A stretch of 64,000 bases of DNA from an uncultured Bacteroidales bacterium (lineage in GTDB: Bacteria > Bacteroidota > Bacteroidia > Bacteroidales > UBA932), in assembly GCA_944326385.1 (NCBI GenBank), contig CALVDT010000080.1, forward strand, positions 47,820 to 111,819, in the 5' to 3' direction. Below the pieces are notes generated by a model, which saw nothing but the letters and a program-made list of their open reading frames with translations, was not told the origin of the DNA and did not search any database. Both the position numbers and the translations under genes were made by a program. Position 1 is the first letter of the stretch; the number at the start of each line of letters is the position of its first letter. Shown piece by piece: positions 56,374 through 64,000 of this stretch.

Positions 56374-56595
56374 ATGGACAGACTTATGACACCGGAAAAG
56401 GCAGGTATGCTAGCACGGGCCATGGAACAGACCCTGGCTGGAGAAACTTATGCTGCCATAGCCATGGCACTGCAGATGAACGCCTGCGGCATAGTCCACG
56501 ATCAGGAAAGCTTTGTCCTGACGATAAAGCCGACATTCAGCCCGTGGGCCGACAGGCACTCCACTCTCAGACAGTTGCCTGAAAGGAAAAAGTAA
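56374..56595 (+). CDS. small protein resembling the C-terminus of OadG (gamma subunit) without its membrane anchor
   Basis: 73 residues, 2 bp after the carboxyltransferase stop. The segment ETYAAIAMALQMN...IVHDQESFVLTI and the ending WADRHSTLRQLPERK follow the pattern of the C-terminal tail of Bacteroidota OadG-like gamma subunits. The N-terminal transmembrane helix that defines OadG is missing; no hydrophobic segment is present. Position between mmdA and the biotin carrier is that of oadG. It may bridge the carboxyltransferase and carrier in a soluble complex. Identification rests on position and a short pattern. Confidence 0.6.
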   Translation: MDRLMTPEKAGMLARAMEQTLAGETYAAIAMALQMNACGIVHDQESFVLTIKPTFSPWADRHSTLRQLPERKK

Positions 56596-56614
56596 CACGT
56601 AAATTCAAGAAAAG

Positions 56615-57112
56615 ATGAGCCAGTATAAATTCAGAATAAACGGCAACGATTATAATGTCGAAATAAATTCCATCAATGGTGACAGCGCTACAGTCACCGT
56701 CAACGGGATACAGTATTCAGTAGAATCAGGTGTCGCTGCATGTACGGCAGCGGCCGGGACGATAGCACAGGCTCCGGCGGCAGCACCTGTACCGGTTCAG
56801 GCCGCCCCTGCAGCTCAGGCTGAAACACCGGCATCTGCTCCTGCACCGAAGACGGAGACGCCTGCCGCCGCTCCGGTCTCCGCACCTGCTTCCGGCAGCG
56901 GGAAACCGGTTCCGGCACCGCTTCCAGGAGTGATTGTGGATATATGCGTAAAAGTCGGTGACGCTGTAAAGCAGGGGCAGAAGGTAGCCGTGCTTGAGGC
57001 CATGAAGATGGAAAACGATATCGAAGCCACTCATGGAGGTACTGTGACGGCTGTCAACGTGAACAAGGGAGATTCCGTACTTGAAGGAGCACCTATCGTC
57101 ACGATAGCATGA
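56615..57112 (+). CDS. biotin carboxyl carrier protein (acyl-CoA decarboxylase/carboxylase gamma or delta)
   Basis: 165 residues. An N-terminal segment of about 40 residues (KFRINGNDYNVEI), a long Ala/Pro-rich flexible linker (about 42-100) and a C-terminal biotinyl domain with EAMKMEND; Lys131 is the biotin site. Carries CO2 between the carboxyltransferase encoded upstream and its partner enzyme. Third gene of the module, followed by a hairpin. Confidence 0.92.
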   Translation: MSQYKFRINGNDYNVEINSINGDSATVTVNGIQYSVESGVAACTAAAGTIAQAPAAAPVPVQAAPAAQAETPASAPAPKTETPAAAPVSAPASGSGKPVPAPLPGVIVDICVKVGDAVKQGQKVAVLEAMKMENDIEATHGGTVTAVNVNKGDSVLEGAPIVTIA

Positions 57113-57192
57113 CATCCCATGTAATATAATACACCAATTACAGGTGTAGCAGACGACGGTCTACAGTGACAAGACGGTCAGTCTTTCACAGG

Positions 57193-57254
57193 AGGGCGAC
57201 TCAAAATGTGGAAATTTCAAGCGTAACGCAGGAAGTACACTTTTGAGTCGCCCT
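57193..57254. repeat. Long hairpin upstream of metH
   Basis: AGGGCGACTCAAAA at 57193-57206 and its exact complement at 57241-57254 enclose a 34-nt loop. No U-run follows. It sits between the biotin carrier stop and metH. Its loop contains TTTCAAGCGTAACG, close to TTTCAACGACAAGCGTAACG in the 14.3-kb repeat. I see no B12-riboswitch core in this 176-bp gap. Confidence 0.65.
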
Positions 57255-57288
57255 TCCGGAATCCACCTCCAGCAAAACGAACAACGAC

Positions 57289-60200
57289 ATGATCCAGTTC
57301 AACGACAGAATACTCATTCTGGACGGAGCCATGGGCACGATGATCCAGAAATACTCCCCTGCCGCAGACGGGAACAATGACCGGCTGAACATCAGTGATC
57401 CCGGAATCATAGCACGCATCCACAAGGAATATATAGAGGCCGGAGCCGACATCATTGAGACCAACACTTTCAGCTCCAACAGGATATCCCAACTCGAATA
57501 CGGGCTGTCAGACAAGGCTGCTGAAATGGCGGCAGCCGGTGCAGCGATTGCCAGGAAAGTAGCTGACGGATATGCATCAGCCGGACGGAAGGTCTACGTG
57601 GCCGGAAGCATAGGGCCGACATCAAAATCGCTCTCATTGTCTTCGGACGTGAACGACCCCGCGTTCCGCCAGTTTGATTTCGACTGCATTGCAGCGGCAT
57701 ACAGGGAACAGATCGAGGCACTGGTCAGTGGAGGAGTGGATATCATACTGCTGGAGACCTGCTTTGATGCACTGAACGTAAAGGCGGCATTGTCTGCCGT
57801 CACCGACATTTTCCCTGAAATGGATTTTCCGGTGATGGTGTCGGTTTCCGTCGGGGACAAGAGCGGGCGGACACTCACTGGACAGACTCTCGAAGCATTC
57901 TACACGGCCGTCAGACATTATCCGCTGCTGTCTTTCGGACTGAACTGTTCACTCGGTGCCGAAGGGCTCACGCCCCTGCTCAGGGATGTCGCATCCTTTG
58001 CCGAATGCGCTGTGAGCTGCTATCCGAATGCCGGACTCCCGAATGAACTCGGAGGATATGACGAGACGCCTCAGAAGATGGCCAAGGACATGAAAGTTAT
58101 GGCTGAGGAAGGTCTTCTGAACATTGCAGGCGGATGCTGCGGAACCACCCCTGAGCATATCAAGGCCATTTCCGAAACCCTCAATGGCATGAAAGCCAGG
58201 ACAATACCAGGATGGAACACTGACGGTCCGCTGACTGTCAGCGGTCTTGACACAGTCTGCATCGGAACTGCCGGGAACGGATTCACAAATATCGGAGAAA
58301 GGACTAACGTGGCAGGCTCCCGCAAATTCGCAAGGCTGATCTCCGAAAAGAAATATGAAGAGGCTCTCGGGGTGGCTGCAAGACAGATAGAAGACGGGGC
58401 AGGCATAATCGACGTGAACATGGACGATGCCATGCTGGACAGTGCCCGTGAGATGGGGATATTCATGAGATATATCTCCAATGACCCGAATGTAGCTGAA
58501 GCCGCACTGATGATCGATTCTTCGCATGAAGAGACTCTGATGGCAGGACTGAAGAATACACAGGGAAAATCCATCGTGAATTCGATAAGCCTGAAGGACG
58601 GGGAGGATGAGTTCATCCGCAAGGCGAAGAAGATACACTCGCTCGGTGCTGCAATGGTAGTCATGGCATTCGATGAAGAAGGCCAGGCGACAGACTATCT
58701 GCGGAAGACCGGAATCTGCGCCAGGGCATACAAGCTGCTGACGGAAAAAGCAGGCATTCCTCCACATGACATAATATTCGATGTAAACGTACTTTCGATA
58801 GCTACAGGCATAGAAGAACATTCCAGATATGGCGTGGACTTCATAGAAGCCGTAAGGTGGATCAAGAAGCATCTGCCGGGAGCGCTGACTTCTGGAGGGA
58901 TATCGAATCTGTCATTTGCATTCCGCGGGAACAACAAGGTCAGGGAAGCCATGCACTCCGCCTTTCTTTACCATGCCGTGAAGGCAGGGCTTGACATGGC
59001 CATTGTGAACCCTTCGATGCTCGAAGTCTACGATGACATCGACCCTGTCCTTCTGGAAAGGATAGAGGATGTCATCTTCGACAGAAGGAAGGACGCCACA
59101 GACAGATTGATTGAACTGGCATCGGAAATAGCCTCTGGAAACGCGGCGGTGGTGGAACCGGGAAAACAGGAAAATCAGCAGATCCGCGGTATGGAACCGG
59201 ACGGCACTCCTGAAGAAAGGGTGAAAAAAGCGCTCGTAAAGGGAATTCCAGGGGATCTGGAGGCCGACCTGACGGCTCTGGTTGAAGAAAAGGGAAGTGC
59301 TGTAAAGGTCATAGAGGAGACATTGATGTCCGGGATGGAGACTGTGGGAGAATATTTCGGAGAAGGAAAAATGTTCCTGCCTCAGGTAGTGAAATCCGCC
59401 AGGATCATGAAAGAAGCTGTAAACATTCTCCAGCCGTATATGGACAAAGACAGAGAGGACATTCCCGGGAAGAGCGGCAAGCCGAAAATCGTCATCGCCA
59501 CCGTCAAGGGAGATGTGCACGACATCGGGAAGAACATAACCACCATTGTACTGAGCTGCAATGGTTTTGATGTCACCGACCTCGGCGTGATGGTAGAGAA
59601 GGAGAAGATACTTGACACCGCCTTGTCTGTCGGGGCAGATATCGTGGCCGTAAGCGGACTGATCACCCCGTCGCTGCATCAGATGGAGGAAATATGCCGT
59701 GAAATGAAGGCACGCAGGATGGATATGCCTCTTTTCATAGGCGGAGCCACGACCTCTGCCCTGCACACGGCAGTGAAACTTGCCCCGCTTTATGACTATG
59801 TATTCTATGGTCCTGATGCTTCTGCAAGCGCAGTCATGGCAAAGAGATACATGAGCGACAGGGAGAATTTCATAAAGGAGGAACACCGGAAACAGGCTCA
59901 TCTCAGGGAGCTGTACCGACAGAAGGACCGCAAGGTTGAGAGCGCTCCCCCGCCATCCTTCCCTGCAGAGAACTATCTGAAGAAATCCGGGCTGCATATC
60001 GATTCGATGCCGGCTTTCAGAATGCCGCCCGGGAAAGTGATGGAACACTTCGACTGGAAACTCTTCTATCTGATATGTCGGATAAAGGATACGGAAAGCA
60101 AGGCCGCACGGGAACTGAAAGATGAGGCACTGTGCAGGATCTCCGAAATGGAAGAACATGGCAATCTTAGAATCATGGCTGCCATGGAGTTTTTCGAGGC

Positions 60201-60780
60201 ATGGTCCTCGGATGACACTGTTTTCATGGAAAAGGACGGAGAGAAATTCGCCATGCCGATGCTGAGACAGGAAAACGCCACTGTCCTGAAAGACGGCACG
60301 AAAGCCTGCCTGTCACTGGCAGACTTCGTCCCTCGCGAAGACTCCGGAACGGAATCCGTATGCGGGCTCTTTGCCGTAAGTGCAGATGCAGACTGCGAAC
60401 ATGACCTTGTCGGACAGGCAATACTGGATACCCTTGCCGAAGCTGCGTCCTCATCACTGGACAAAATCATACTCGATGCCACAGATGTCCGGGGCATGAC
60501 AGTGGTGAAACCTGCGCCAGGATATCCGGGTTTTCCTGACCATTCAGTAAAGGGTCTGATCCTTGAACATTTGAAAAACCGGGAAAAACTCGGTATATTG
60601 CTGAGCGAAAGTTACGGGATGACTCCGGACGCATCGATATGCGGAATGGTTTTCATTCATCCGGAAGCCTGCTATCCGGAGATCCGGCATATAGGAATGG
60701 AGCAGTTCAGGGATTATTGCCGCAGACGTGGACTGGACGAAGCTGAAGGCCGTGTGTTGCTGGGGCATCTTCTGGATTGA
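57289..60780 (+). CDS. metH: cobalamin-dependent methionine synthase
   Basis: 1163 residues, all five modules. Homocysteine-binding domain (about 1-310) with zinc Cys in GLNCSLGAE and GGCCGTTPEH; pterin-binding domain (about 330-590) with FTNIGERTNVAGS; B12 cap (about 640-720); B12-binding domain with DVHDIGKN, His744 being the lower cobalt ligand; and the AdoMet-activation domain at about 900-1163. Transfers a methyl from methyl-THF to homocysteine. Slightly shorter than E. coli MetH. metF, which makes the methyl donor, is next. Confidence 0.97.
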   Translation: MIQFNDRILILDGAMGTMIQKYSPAADGNNDRLNISDPGIIARIHKEYIEAGADIIETNTFSSNRISQLEYGLSDKAAEMAAAGAAIARKVADGYASAGRKVYVAGSIGPTSKSLSLSSDVNDPAFRQFDFDCIAAAYREQIEALVSGGVDIILLETCFDALNVKAALSAVTDIFPEMDFPVMVSVSVGDKSGRTLTGQTLEAFYTAVRHYPLLSFGLNCSLGAEGLTPLLRDVASFAECAVSCYPNAGLPNELGGYDETPQKMAKDMKVMAEEGLLNIAGGCCGTTPEHIKAISETLNGMKARTIPGWNTDGPLTVSGLDTVCIGTAGNGFTNIGERTNVAGSRKFARLISEKKYEEALGVAARQIEDGAGIIDVNMDDAMLDSAREMGIFMRYISNDPNVAEAALMIDSSHEETLMAGLKNTQGKSIVNSISLKDGEDEFIRKAKKIHSLGAAMVVMAFDEEGQATDYLRKTGICARAYKLLTEKAGIPPHDIIFDVNVLSIATGIEEHSRYGVDFIEAVRWIKKHLPGALTSGGISNLSFAFRGNNKVREAMHSAFLYHAVKAGLDMAIVNPSMLEVYDDIDPVLLERIEDVIFDRRKDATDRLIELASEIASGNAAVVEPGKQENQQIRGMEPDGTPEERVKKALVKGIPGDLEADLTALVEEKGSAVKVIEETLMSGMETVGEYFGEGKMFLPQVVKSARIMKEAVNILQPYMDKDREDIPGKSGKPKIVIATVKGDVHDIGKNITTIVLSCNGFDVTDLGVMVEKEKILDTALSVGADIVAVSGLITPSLHQMEEICREMKARRMDMPLFIGGATTSALHTAVKLAPLYDYVFYGPDASASAVMAKRYMSDRENFIKEEHRKQAHLRELYRQKDRKVESAPPPSFPAENYLKKSGLHIDSMPAFRMPPGKVMEHFDWKLFYLICRIKDTESKAARELKDEALCRISEMEEHGNLRIMAAMEFFEAWSSDDTVFMEKDGEKFAMPMLRQENATVLKDGTKACLSLADFVPREDSGTESVCGLFAVSADADCEHDLVGQAILDTLAEAASSSLDKIILDATDVRGMTVVKPAPGYPGFPDHSVKGLILEHLKNREKLGILLSESYGMTPDASICGMVFIHPEACYPEIRHIGMEQFRDYCRRRGLDEAEGRVLLGHLLD

Positions 60781-60791
60781 GAATAAATATT

Positions 60792-60843
60792 GACGGGAGC
60801 AATTTTCCGGAACAGGAAAACAGTTCCGGAAAATTGCCCCGTC
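60792..60843. promoter_or_regulatory. ~20-bp-stem hairpin between metH and metF
   Basis: GACGGG-A-GCAATTTTCCGGAAC (60792-60813) pairs with GTTCCGGAAAATTGC-CCCGTC (to 60843): 21 bp with one bulged A and a short loop. It begins 11 bp after the metH stop. No U-run follows, so it could be a processing or attenuating hairpin rather than a terminator. Confidence 0.7.
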
Positions 60844-60882
60844 AGAAAATACAATAAGACACCTCCTTTATACCATAGAGAT

Positions 60883-61806
60883 ATGAAAATCAGGGATATA
60901 CTGAAAAGAAGTCCAAAGCCTTTCCCTTCACTGGAAATAGTGCCGCCGATGAAAGGCATCACCAACAGGGAACTCGTAGAGTCCGTGAAACCGTTCATGG
61001 AGTTCAACCCGCGGTATATAAATGTCACATGCCACAGGGACGAATATGAATTCCGGGAGGAAGCAAACGGGACATTCTCCCGTCATCTGGTCAGGAACAA
61101 GGTCAGTGAGGTGGCTGTCTGCAGCGCCATCATGGCTGCCTACAGGATAGATGTCGTCCCCCACATGATCTGCGGAGGGAACACCGCTGACGAGATAGAC
61201 AACAAGCTCAGCGACCTGAAATTCCTCGGGATAGAGAACATAATGGCACTGCGCGGGGACTGCATTGTCGGTGAAAAACGTTTTGTCCCTACTGAAGGAG
61301 GCTACAGATATGCCAGCGAACTGGTAGAGGCGATATGCGCATTCGAGAAAGGCACAGACCTATTCAGCATCGGTGTGGGCGGTTATCCTGAAAAGCATTT
61401 CGAAGCTCCAAACATAGAGACCGACATAGAGAACCTGAAGAGGAAGGTCGATGCCGGAGCCGACTACATCATCACACAAATGTTCTTCGACAACCGGGTC
61501 TTCTACGACTACGTCTCCAGATGCCGGGCAGCCGGGATCACCGTTCCGATCATCCCCGGACTCAAACCTCTTACGACAGCGAGACAGGTATCTCTCCTTC
61601 CGGAATCCTTCTCGATAGACATTCCCGTGGAACTCACCTCAGAGATACGCTCCGCCGGCACGGACAGGGAAGCCATCTATCAGATCGGCACCGACTGGTG
61701 CATAGCCCAATGCAAGGATCTGCTTGCCCATGGAGTACCTGCCGTGCATTTCTACACCATGGGAAAGGCAGAGAACATCGTCCGCATCCTGCGCGAATGC
61801 TTCTGA
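60883..61806 (+). CDS. metF: 5,10-methylenetetrahydrofolate reductase
   Basis: 307 residues from MKIRDILKRSPKPFPS; the frame upstream runs through the metH-metF hairpin and is not coding. TIM barrel with FSLE-like start (PSLEIVPPMKG), LRGD in MALRGDCI, a DYIITQMFFDN segment and the C-terminal HFYTMGKAENI. FAD-dependent; supplies methyl-THF to MetH encoded just upstream. Converges on an AlkD-like gene 13 bp away. Confidence 0.95.
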   Translation: MKIRDILKRSPKPFPSLEIVPPMKGITNRELVESVKPFMEFNPRYINVTCHRDEYEFREEANGTFSRHLVRNKVSEVAVCSAIMAAYRIDVVPHMICGGNTADEIDNKLSDLKFLGIENIMALRGDCIVGEKRFVPTEGGYRYASELVEAICAFEKGTDLFSIGVGGYPEKHFEAPNIETDIENLKRKVDAGADYIITQMFFDNRVFYDYVSRCRAAGITVPIIPGLKPLTTARQVSLLPESFSIDIPVELTSEIRSAGTDREAIYQIGTDWCIAQCKDLLAHGVPAVHFYTMGKAENIVRILRECF

Positions 61807-61819
61807 CAGCATCATCGTA

Positions 61820-62338
61820 CTAAAAGGGGGAAACGCTGCGGGTACGGAAAGACTCCCTGGCTTTTCTTGCGTACAGTTTCAGTACATCTTCAGGAAGACA
61901 CGAATGGCGCAGATAGCCCCGCGTATCATCCGGGAATTTCGCTAATGCCGTGGCCAGAAACCAGGCCACGCCCATGCGCACATAATAGGGAGATTCCCCG
62001 ATGACCACTCCCCTGCCTGAAGACAGCACCTTTCCCGGACCACCTGCCGCACGGACTTCGATCAGCTCCTCATGCGACAAAGCCTTACGCCCCTTCTCAG
62101 ACTCTTTTCCGAAATCCGCAATGATCGTGGAGGCATCCCCGCGGCCTGCCAATGTTTTCGCGACTTTCCTCATATCCGGAATATGAAGCCCCATCACAGC
62201 TCTGCCCGGCAACGGATTCAATATCCTGATATGGCCATGCCTGTATTTCTCTTCATTCCTGAACCGCTCCGGAATCAGCGGCTCCAGCAGTTTTTCTATC
62301 ATATCTTGTAATTTGCCATCAAAAGACTGTCTGTGCAA
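61820..62338 (-). CDS. shortened AlkD-like DNA alkylation-repair protein, possibly degenerate
   Basis: 172 residues, versus about 220-240 for AlkD-type HEAT-repeat glycosylases. The N-terminal part has GLHIPDMRKVAKTL and the C-terminal part YYVRMGVAWFLATALAKFP and KLYARKARESFRTRS, both familial, but the middle repeats, with the catalytic Trp/Asp region, are shortened to an RAAGGPGKVLSSGRGVV stretch. This looks like an internal deletion of about 60 residues that preserved the frame. Probably inactive as a glycosylase. It sits at the border where base composition shifts into the Wadjet-like pair. Confidence 0.6.
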   Translation of the reverse strand: MHRQSFDGKLQDMIEKLLEPLIPERFRNEEKYRHGHIRILNPLPGRAVMGLHIPDMRKVAKTLAGRGDASTIIADFGKESEKGRKALSHEELIEVRAAGGPGKVLSSGRGVVIGESPYYVRMGVAWFLATALAKFPDDTRGYLRHSCLPEDVLKLYARKARESFRTRSVSPF

Positions 62339-62356
62339 TGTTCATCAATTTATCGG

Positions 62357-63202
62357 TTATTCTAGAATATACCCTTCTTGGTCATAAGCTTTTCGCTCAT
62401 GGTGAATCAAATCTATCAACTGCTGTAATTCCGGTATGTCTGACTTGATATCATTAAAACGGTCATATTGTTCATCATACCTTTTCCGGGAACCAGATTT
62501 CAGACGGGATTCAATATCGTCCGGAATTAAAAACGAAGCACGTTCTTTACCTAAATATTGCTGGAAGTCAAAAAGAAAGATGTGTATTCCCGCCAAATCA
62601 AAATCACCGAAGTGAAGGTAATGATTGGAAATCGTACAAAGCCATCTTCTAAGGTCAGTGGACTGCGGATACCGAGACACAAAGAGCACCCTATCAGAAA
62701 GCTTATGCGCGTGAAGATATTCCTCAAAAAATGCTCTTTGCTCGCGAATCATCCTAAAATTTTCCATATTCTCAATGCCTATCACAACCACGTCTTCCGA
62801 AATAGCAAACCTCTCCCAATCTGAAACAAACAGGAAACTTCCTTCCTGAGGATTTACCACAAAAGGCTTTCCGTCGAGAAGACATTCAATCGGTTCATAG
62901 CTGTTTACGGGGAATCCCGGACAGGAACGAACCATAACAAGTTTGGAGTTTCCTGTTTCCGCTGCCATGGAAGCACGGGAATCCGAAGCATTTATCTCAA
63001 GAATGCGATAGTTCTCATCCCTGTCTGTGAGAAATCTTTTCAAAGCCTCGGTGTCACGGGCACGATATGATTTTCTTGAGCCACGAGAGGTAACCAGCAG
63101 CATACCTTCAGCCAACAGCTCGTCACGCAACTTGCTGTTTAGCTTTGACTCCGCGACTTGTTCTCCTGCTATTAACGCCTGTATAGATGCACTTATAGCC
63201 AT
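62357..63202 (-). CDS. Toprim (DUF2220/JetD-like) protein of a Wadjet-type system
   Basis: 281 residues. N-terminal winged-helix-like region (about 1-65). The second half has Toprim features: Glu144 in VIGIENMENF and the DxD pair Asp200/Asp202 in HFGDFDLAGIHIF. Both are placed as in JetD, the DNA-cleaving subunit of Wadjet, whose C-terminal domain is DUF2220. Typical JetD is around 400 residues; this one is shorter. It begins 12 bp after an SMC-type ATPase gene. More AT-rich than its neighbours (21 G/C of 60 at 62401-62460), consistent with recent transfer. Confidence 0.68.
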   Translation of the reverse strand: MAISASIQALIAGEQVAESKLNSKLRDELLAEGMLLVTSRGSRKSYRARDTEALKRFLTDRDENYRILEINASDSRASMAAETGNSKLVMVRSCPGFPVNSYEPIECLLDGKPFVVNPQEGSFLFVSDWERFAISEDVVVIGIENMENFRMIREQRAFFEEYLHAHKLSDRVLFVSRYPQSTDLRRWLCTISNHYLHFGDFDLAGIHIFLFDFQQYLGKERASFLIPDDIESRLKSGSRKRYDEQYDRFNDIKSDIPELQQLIDLIHHERKAYDQEGYILE

Positions 63203-63214
63203 ACGATTTCCAAC

Positions 63215-64000
63215 TTATTTTATTCGTTTCAACAATTTTTCTACTCTCGTCTTCACTCCATGTTTACTCAAGAGATAGGTATACCGGTAGTCGTAAGGGT
63301 TGTATGACGTTGGTGAACTGTTGATAAGATATATATTCCGTGAATTTGCAAATTGCAGAATTCCTTTGATATTGTCAGGATGCAAGCGTCCTATCTCATC
63401 CATCATGCAGTGTACAATGAAATCGCCGCTTTTCCGGGCAGCCTTTTTCTTAAAAACATTGATGAGCATGATGTTGACCATTGCCTTCACAAGAATATCC
63501 GTACCGTCAGATCCTACGTTATTGATACGTTCAACCCAGCCAGTGTCATTGTCGTTCTCCTTCACACGGAACTGCAGACGGAAAGCGTCACTCAAAGAAA
63601 CTGCCGAACGATTGGATTCGTTCTGCAACTGATGAGACAGACTCTTCAGGTAATCCACAACCTTACGGTTCACCTCATCCCGGTTATCACTGGAGAAAAG
63701 ATTCAGTTCGCCAATGGAGAGCGCATTTTCTACCGCATAATCGTGGATGGATATGAGCAGTTGCATGAGCTTGTCGGATGATTCATTCGCCCTGAGTTCA
63801 ATACTCTTGATTACTCCCGCAAAATTCTTCTCCACGAAATCCCGGTTTATATCAAGTATCACCCCGTCTACGTCCGACCTGCGCTTCATCAGTGAACCAA
63901 TTTCTGTCGAAATACGTCCCAAGATATCTTTGTAATGTTCGCTGGTGCGTCTGCGGAACTCCTCGATTTTATTGTTGTCCATGAAGTCCTGCAAATCCAC
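63215..64000 (-). CDS. C-terminal part of an SMC/DUF3584-type ATPase (JetC-like), truncated by the window edge
   Basis: 261 residues are visible and the frame is open to the edge (the first codon in view is GTG and is probably internal). The region carries an ABC-type signature-like NVGSDGTDILVKAM (161-174) and a Walker B FIVHCMMDEIGRLHP with Asp201-Glu202, preceded by long helical sequence. This is the C-terminal ATPase half of coiled-coil SMC-like proteins; its Walker A must lie beyond 64000. Linked to a Toprim gene as in JetC-JetD of Wadjet systems. Confidence 0.7.
   Translation of the reverse strand: MDLQDFMDNNKIEEFRRRTSEHYKDILGRISTEIGSLMKRRSDVDGVILDINRDFVEKNFAGVIKSIELRANESSDKLMQLLISIHDYAVENALSIGELNLFSSDNRDEVNRKVVDYLKSLSHQLQNESNRSAVSLSDAFRLQFRVKENDNDTGWVERINNVGSDGTDILVKAMVNIMLINVFKKKAARKSGDFIVHCMMDEIGRLHPDNIKGILQFANSRNIYLINSSPTSYNPYDYRYTYLLSKHGVKTRVEKLLKRIK

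Noticed and set aside
57113-57288. Cobalamin riboswitch upstream of metH
   Set aside because: I looked for the B12-box and conserved core and found only a simple hairpin.
58912-60159. 415-codon minus-strand open frame inside metH
   Set aside because: metH is intact over this region, including the B12-binding motif; the antisense frame is a by-product of its codon usage.

Overview
The window looks like a chromosomal segment of an uncultured-type Bacteroidota, most likely of the order Bacteroidales. The evidence is in the sequence. Promoters fit the Bacteroidota pattern (TTTG, about 19-20 bp, TAnnTTTG) at many gene starts. The gene set includes families typical of the phylum: S9 dipeptidyl peptidases, a DUF4301 protein, the THUMP-like methyltransferase, a PurF homologue starting MGGFFG, type B L31 and an mmdA-BCCP pair. 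Most coding DNA is close to 50-55% G+C. I did not assign a genus. Most of the window is ordinary core genome, densely packed in short operons; no rRNA, CRISPR array, complete insertion sequence or phage is visible.

Layout. 0-5.3 kb: the 3' end of an S9 peptidase gene, an AraC regulator, pyrF and an M20 dipeptidase, and a lipoprotein. 5.3-14.2 kb (minus strand): the tig-clpP-clpX proteostasis operon, and upstream of it a four-gene run of an alpha-oxoamine synthase (serine palmitoyltransferase/KBL-like), a short-chain reductase, a CoA-dependent acyltransferase-fold protein and a 7TM-HD phosphodiesterase. The first three could be a complete sphingoid or sulfonolipid base pathway. 14.2-21.4 kb: a duplicated intergenic repeat, gyrB, an outer-membrane barrel and a 1011-residue TPR protein. 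21.4-24.3 kb (plus): ftsE, nth, a K+/H+ antiporter. 24.2-29.2 kb (minus): pgm, paaK, a tandem-ACT protein and a double ABC ATPase.

29.2-37 kb: a 227-bp palindromic MITE-like element flanked by 14-bp direct repeats sits directly upstream of a methyltransferase gene. It is followed by a PurF-like protein without the catalytic cysteine, a tRNA-Glu(CTC), glmM with a NamZ-like (DUF1343) gene, a TerB/DnaJ protein and rpmE2. 37-46 kb (minus): lysA, ffh, a sensor-like membrane protein, trkH, a RecD/Dda-type helicase and a full-length DPP IV. 46-53 kb: a deoxyhypusine synthase homologue, a membrane-bound AraC regulator, then recF-DUF721-pdxB-DUF4301. 53-62 kb (plus): a TPR membrane protein, yebC, a biotin-dependent carboxylase module with a shortened OadG-like protein, metH and metF.

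62.3-64 kb: base composition becomes visibly more AT-rich. The window ends inside an operon encoding the C-terminus of an SMC/DUF3584-type ATPase and a complete Toprim (DUF2220-like) protein. This pair resembles JetC and JetD of Wadjet-type plasmid-defence systems and is the best candidate for an accessory system here, but only its 3' end is visible. Non-coding DNA also carries a dispersed 41-bp palindrome (three copies at 36.9 and 48.9 kb), a duplicated promoter segment at 48.8 kb and a roughly 20-bp-stem hairpin between metH and metF.
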